Below the pieces are notes generated by a model. The model had not been told where the DNA came from. It did not search any database and was given only the letters and a program-made list of their open reading frames with translations. The translations under genes were made by a program, and so were the position numbers. 6,710 nt of DNA from Acholeplasmataceae bacterium (GTDB lineage Bacteria; Bacillota_I; Bacilli_A; Acholeplasmatales; Acholeplasmataceae), in contig JAUSOA010000074.1 in NCBI GenBank assembly GCA_030656435.1, positions 1-6,710 of the forward strand. Direction: 5' to 3'. Shown in pieces: positions 5,135-6,710 of the stretch. Position 1 is the stretch's first letter; each line of letters starts with the position of its first letter.

Positions 5135-6710
5135 CAAATTTAAAACCAAAGTACGACTTTAAGGAAGTTGAAGAAGGTCGCTACGAAACTTGGCTGGAAA
5201 AAGATTATTTTAAAACTGGAGATTTAAATAAGACTCCATTTTGTATCGTGATTCCACCACCCAATGTCACAGGTAAGCTTCATTTAGGACACGCATGGGA
5301 TAATACCCTTCAAGATATCATCATCAGAAGAAAAAGAATGCAAGGCTTTGATGCCTTATACTTACCTGGAATGGACCATGCAGGAATTGCTACACAGGCC
5401 AAGGTCGATGAAAGATTAAAGCAACAAGGAATATCACGTTACGATTTAGGTCGTGAGGGCTTTTTAAAGATTGCTTGGGATTGGAAGGAAGAATATTCAC
5501 TCCATATTAGAAAACAATGGGCAGCACTTGGAAATTCACTAGATTATTCTAAAGAAAAATTCACTTTAGATGCTGATTTAAATAAGGCTGTCAACCATGT
5601 ATTTATTGCTATGTTTGAAAAGGGCTTGATTTACCGTGGAAATAGAATTATTAACTGGGATGTTGAAGCGAAAACTGCATTATCCAATATCGAGGTTGAG
5701 CATATTGAACAAATGGGCAAGCTTTATTACTTTAGATATCCATTCACCGATAGCTCTGGCTATTTAGTAATCGCGACAACTCGACCTGAAACTATGTTTG
5801 GTGATACTGCATTAATGGTACATCCAGAAGACCCAAGATTCAAATTCGCGATAGGTAAGCATGTTTATATTCCAGGAACTAAGGTAGAAATCCCTGTCAT
5901 CACTGATGACTTTGTCGATATGACTTTTGGTACCGGATGTGTTAAGGTCACTCCTGCACATGACGCTAATGACTTTGAGGTTGGAAAACGTCATCATTTA
6001 GCACAGCCTTTATGTATGGAAGAGGATGGAACAATGAATCACCTAGCCTTTCAATATGAAGGAATGGAAAGATTTCAATGCCGTGAGGCTTTAGTTAATG
6101 ATCTAAAATCAAATGGCTTAGTTGAAAAGATAGAAGATTATGTCAATAATATAGGACTCTCTGAGCGTACTGGTGTTGTTGTTGAGCCAAGATTATCCCT
6201 TCAATGGTTTGTTAAAATGGATGAGATCGCGAAGGATTCCTTAACAAATTCAGAAACTGAGTTTGTTCCACAACGCTTTAAAAAGATATTTGTCAATTGG
6301 ATGACCGATATTCAAGATTGGTGTATTTCTCGTCAGCTTTGGTGGGGTCACCGAATACCTGCATGGTATAAGGATGATCAAGTCAAGGTACAGCTCGATT
6401 CCCCTGGAGATGACTGGGTTCAGGATGAAGACGTATTAGATACTTGGTTTTCATCTGCATTATGGCCATTTTCGACTTTAGGTTGGCCAGAAAAGACGAG
6501 TGACCTAGAAAGATATTATCCAACCGATGTATTAGTTACAGGATATGATATTATCTTCTTTTGGGTTGCAAGAATGATTTTTCAAGGCTTAAATTTCACA
6601 GGTAAAGACCCATTTAAACAGGTTCTCATTCACGGATTGATCCGTGATAAGGATGGTAAAAAGATGAGTAAATCCTTAGGGAATGGAGTCGATCCGATGG
6701 ATGTCATCAG
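5131..6710 (+). CDS. valS: Valyl-tRNA synthetase, 3'-truncated by the window edge
   Basis: This enzyme charges tRNA-Val with valine using ATP, in the cytoplasm. The frame stays open to the window end: 526 complete codons of an expected ~870-880. Class I landmarks appear in order: PPPNVTGKLHLGHA with the HIGH motif HLGH at residues 51-54; the CP1 editing domain with TTRPET (216-221) and GTGCVKVTPAHD (267-278, conserved Asp278), which hydrolyses mischarged Thr-tRNA; WCISRQLWWGHRIP (397-410); DVLDTWFSSALWPFSTLGWP (434-453); and KMSKS (511-515). PPPNVTG and the DVLDTWFSSALWPF block distinguish ValRS from IleRS and LeuRS. The short insert before DVLDTWFSS resembles the Bacillus-type form. The missing part should hold the anticodon-binding domain and C-terminal coiled coil. 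The gene is controlled by the valine T-box through the acetyltransferase gene, which it overlaps by 4 nt. Confidence 0.98.
   Translation, partial: MTNLKPKYDFKEVEEGRYETWLEKDYFKTGDLNKTPFCIVIPPPNVTGKLHLGHAWDNTLQDIIIRRKRMQGFDALYLPGMDHAGIATQAKVDERLKQQGISRYDLGREGFLKIAWDWKEEYSLHIRKQWAALGNSLDYSKEKFTLDADLNKAVNHVFIAMFEKGLIYRGNRIINWDVEAKTALSNIEVEHIEQMGKLYYFRYPFTDSSGYLVIATTRPETMFGDTALMVHPEDPRFKFAIGKHVYIPGTKVEIPVITDDFVDMTFGTGCVKVTPAHDANDFEVGKRHHLAQPLCMEEDGTMNHLAFQYEGMERFQCREALVNDLKSNGLVEKIEDYVNNIGLSERTGVVVEPRLSLQWFVKMDEIAKDSLTNSETEFVPQRFKKIFVNWMTDIQDWCISRQLWWGHRIPAWYKDDQVKVQLDSPGDDWVQDEDVLDTWFSSALWPFSTLGWPEKTSDLERYYPTDVLVTGYDIIFFWVARMIFQGLNFTGKDPFKQVLIHGLIRDKDGKKMSKSLGNGVDPMDVI

Noticed and set aside
1..6710. 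Mobile element, CRISPR array, tRNA or prophage signals
   Set aside because: No transposase or integrase frames, no direct-repeat arrays, no tRNA cloverleaf and no target-site duplications were seen on either strand.

Overview
The window comes from a low-GC Gram-positive-type bacterium. It is AT-rich, with strong AGGAGG-type ribosome binding sites, a T-box leader, DegV and an HtrA-like lipoprotein. The lipoprotein carries a Listeria-Bacteroides repeat, a combination that suits Bacilli or Acholeplasma-like (Mollicutes-related) lineages; this placement is inference. Every tryptophan I translated is TGG, and TGA ends the acetyltransferase gene exactly where valS begins. That argues for the standard bacterial code, not the Mycoplasma code. 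All convincing genes are on the + strand, and nothing suggests a mobile element, CRISPR array, tRNA or rRNA.

Bases 1-1806 hold the end of one transcription unit. It contains the C-terminal two thirds of a DegV-family fatty-acid-binding protein and then, 16 nt later, a 372-residue lipoprotein. The lipoprotein joins an InlB-type (Flg_new) domain, a helical linker of three imperfect repeats, and a PDZ-less HtrA-like serine protease with an intact His-Asp-Ser triad. A bulged hairpin with a T-run closes the unit.

Bases 1807-4260 hold a monocistronic catalase-peroxidase gene, katG. Its own promoter is TTGTAA-17-TATGAT, and a 12/15 match to the PerR box lies just downstream. All key KatG active-site residues are present. 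Two AT-rich inverted repeats follow the gene.

Bases 4261-6710 hold a valine-responsive operon: a promoter with an extended -10, a full T-box riboswitch, a GNAT acetyltransferase, and valS (5' part only). The T-box has a GUC specifier, UGGU in the antiterminator bulge, and mutually exclusive antiterminator and terminator. The acetyltransferase and valS overlap by 4 nt, so an acetyltransferase of unknown substrate appears to be controlled by tRNA-Val charging. This is the most interesting arrangement in the window.
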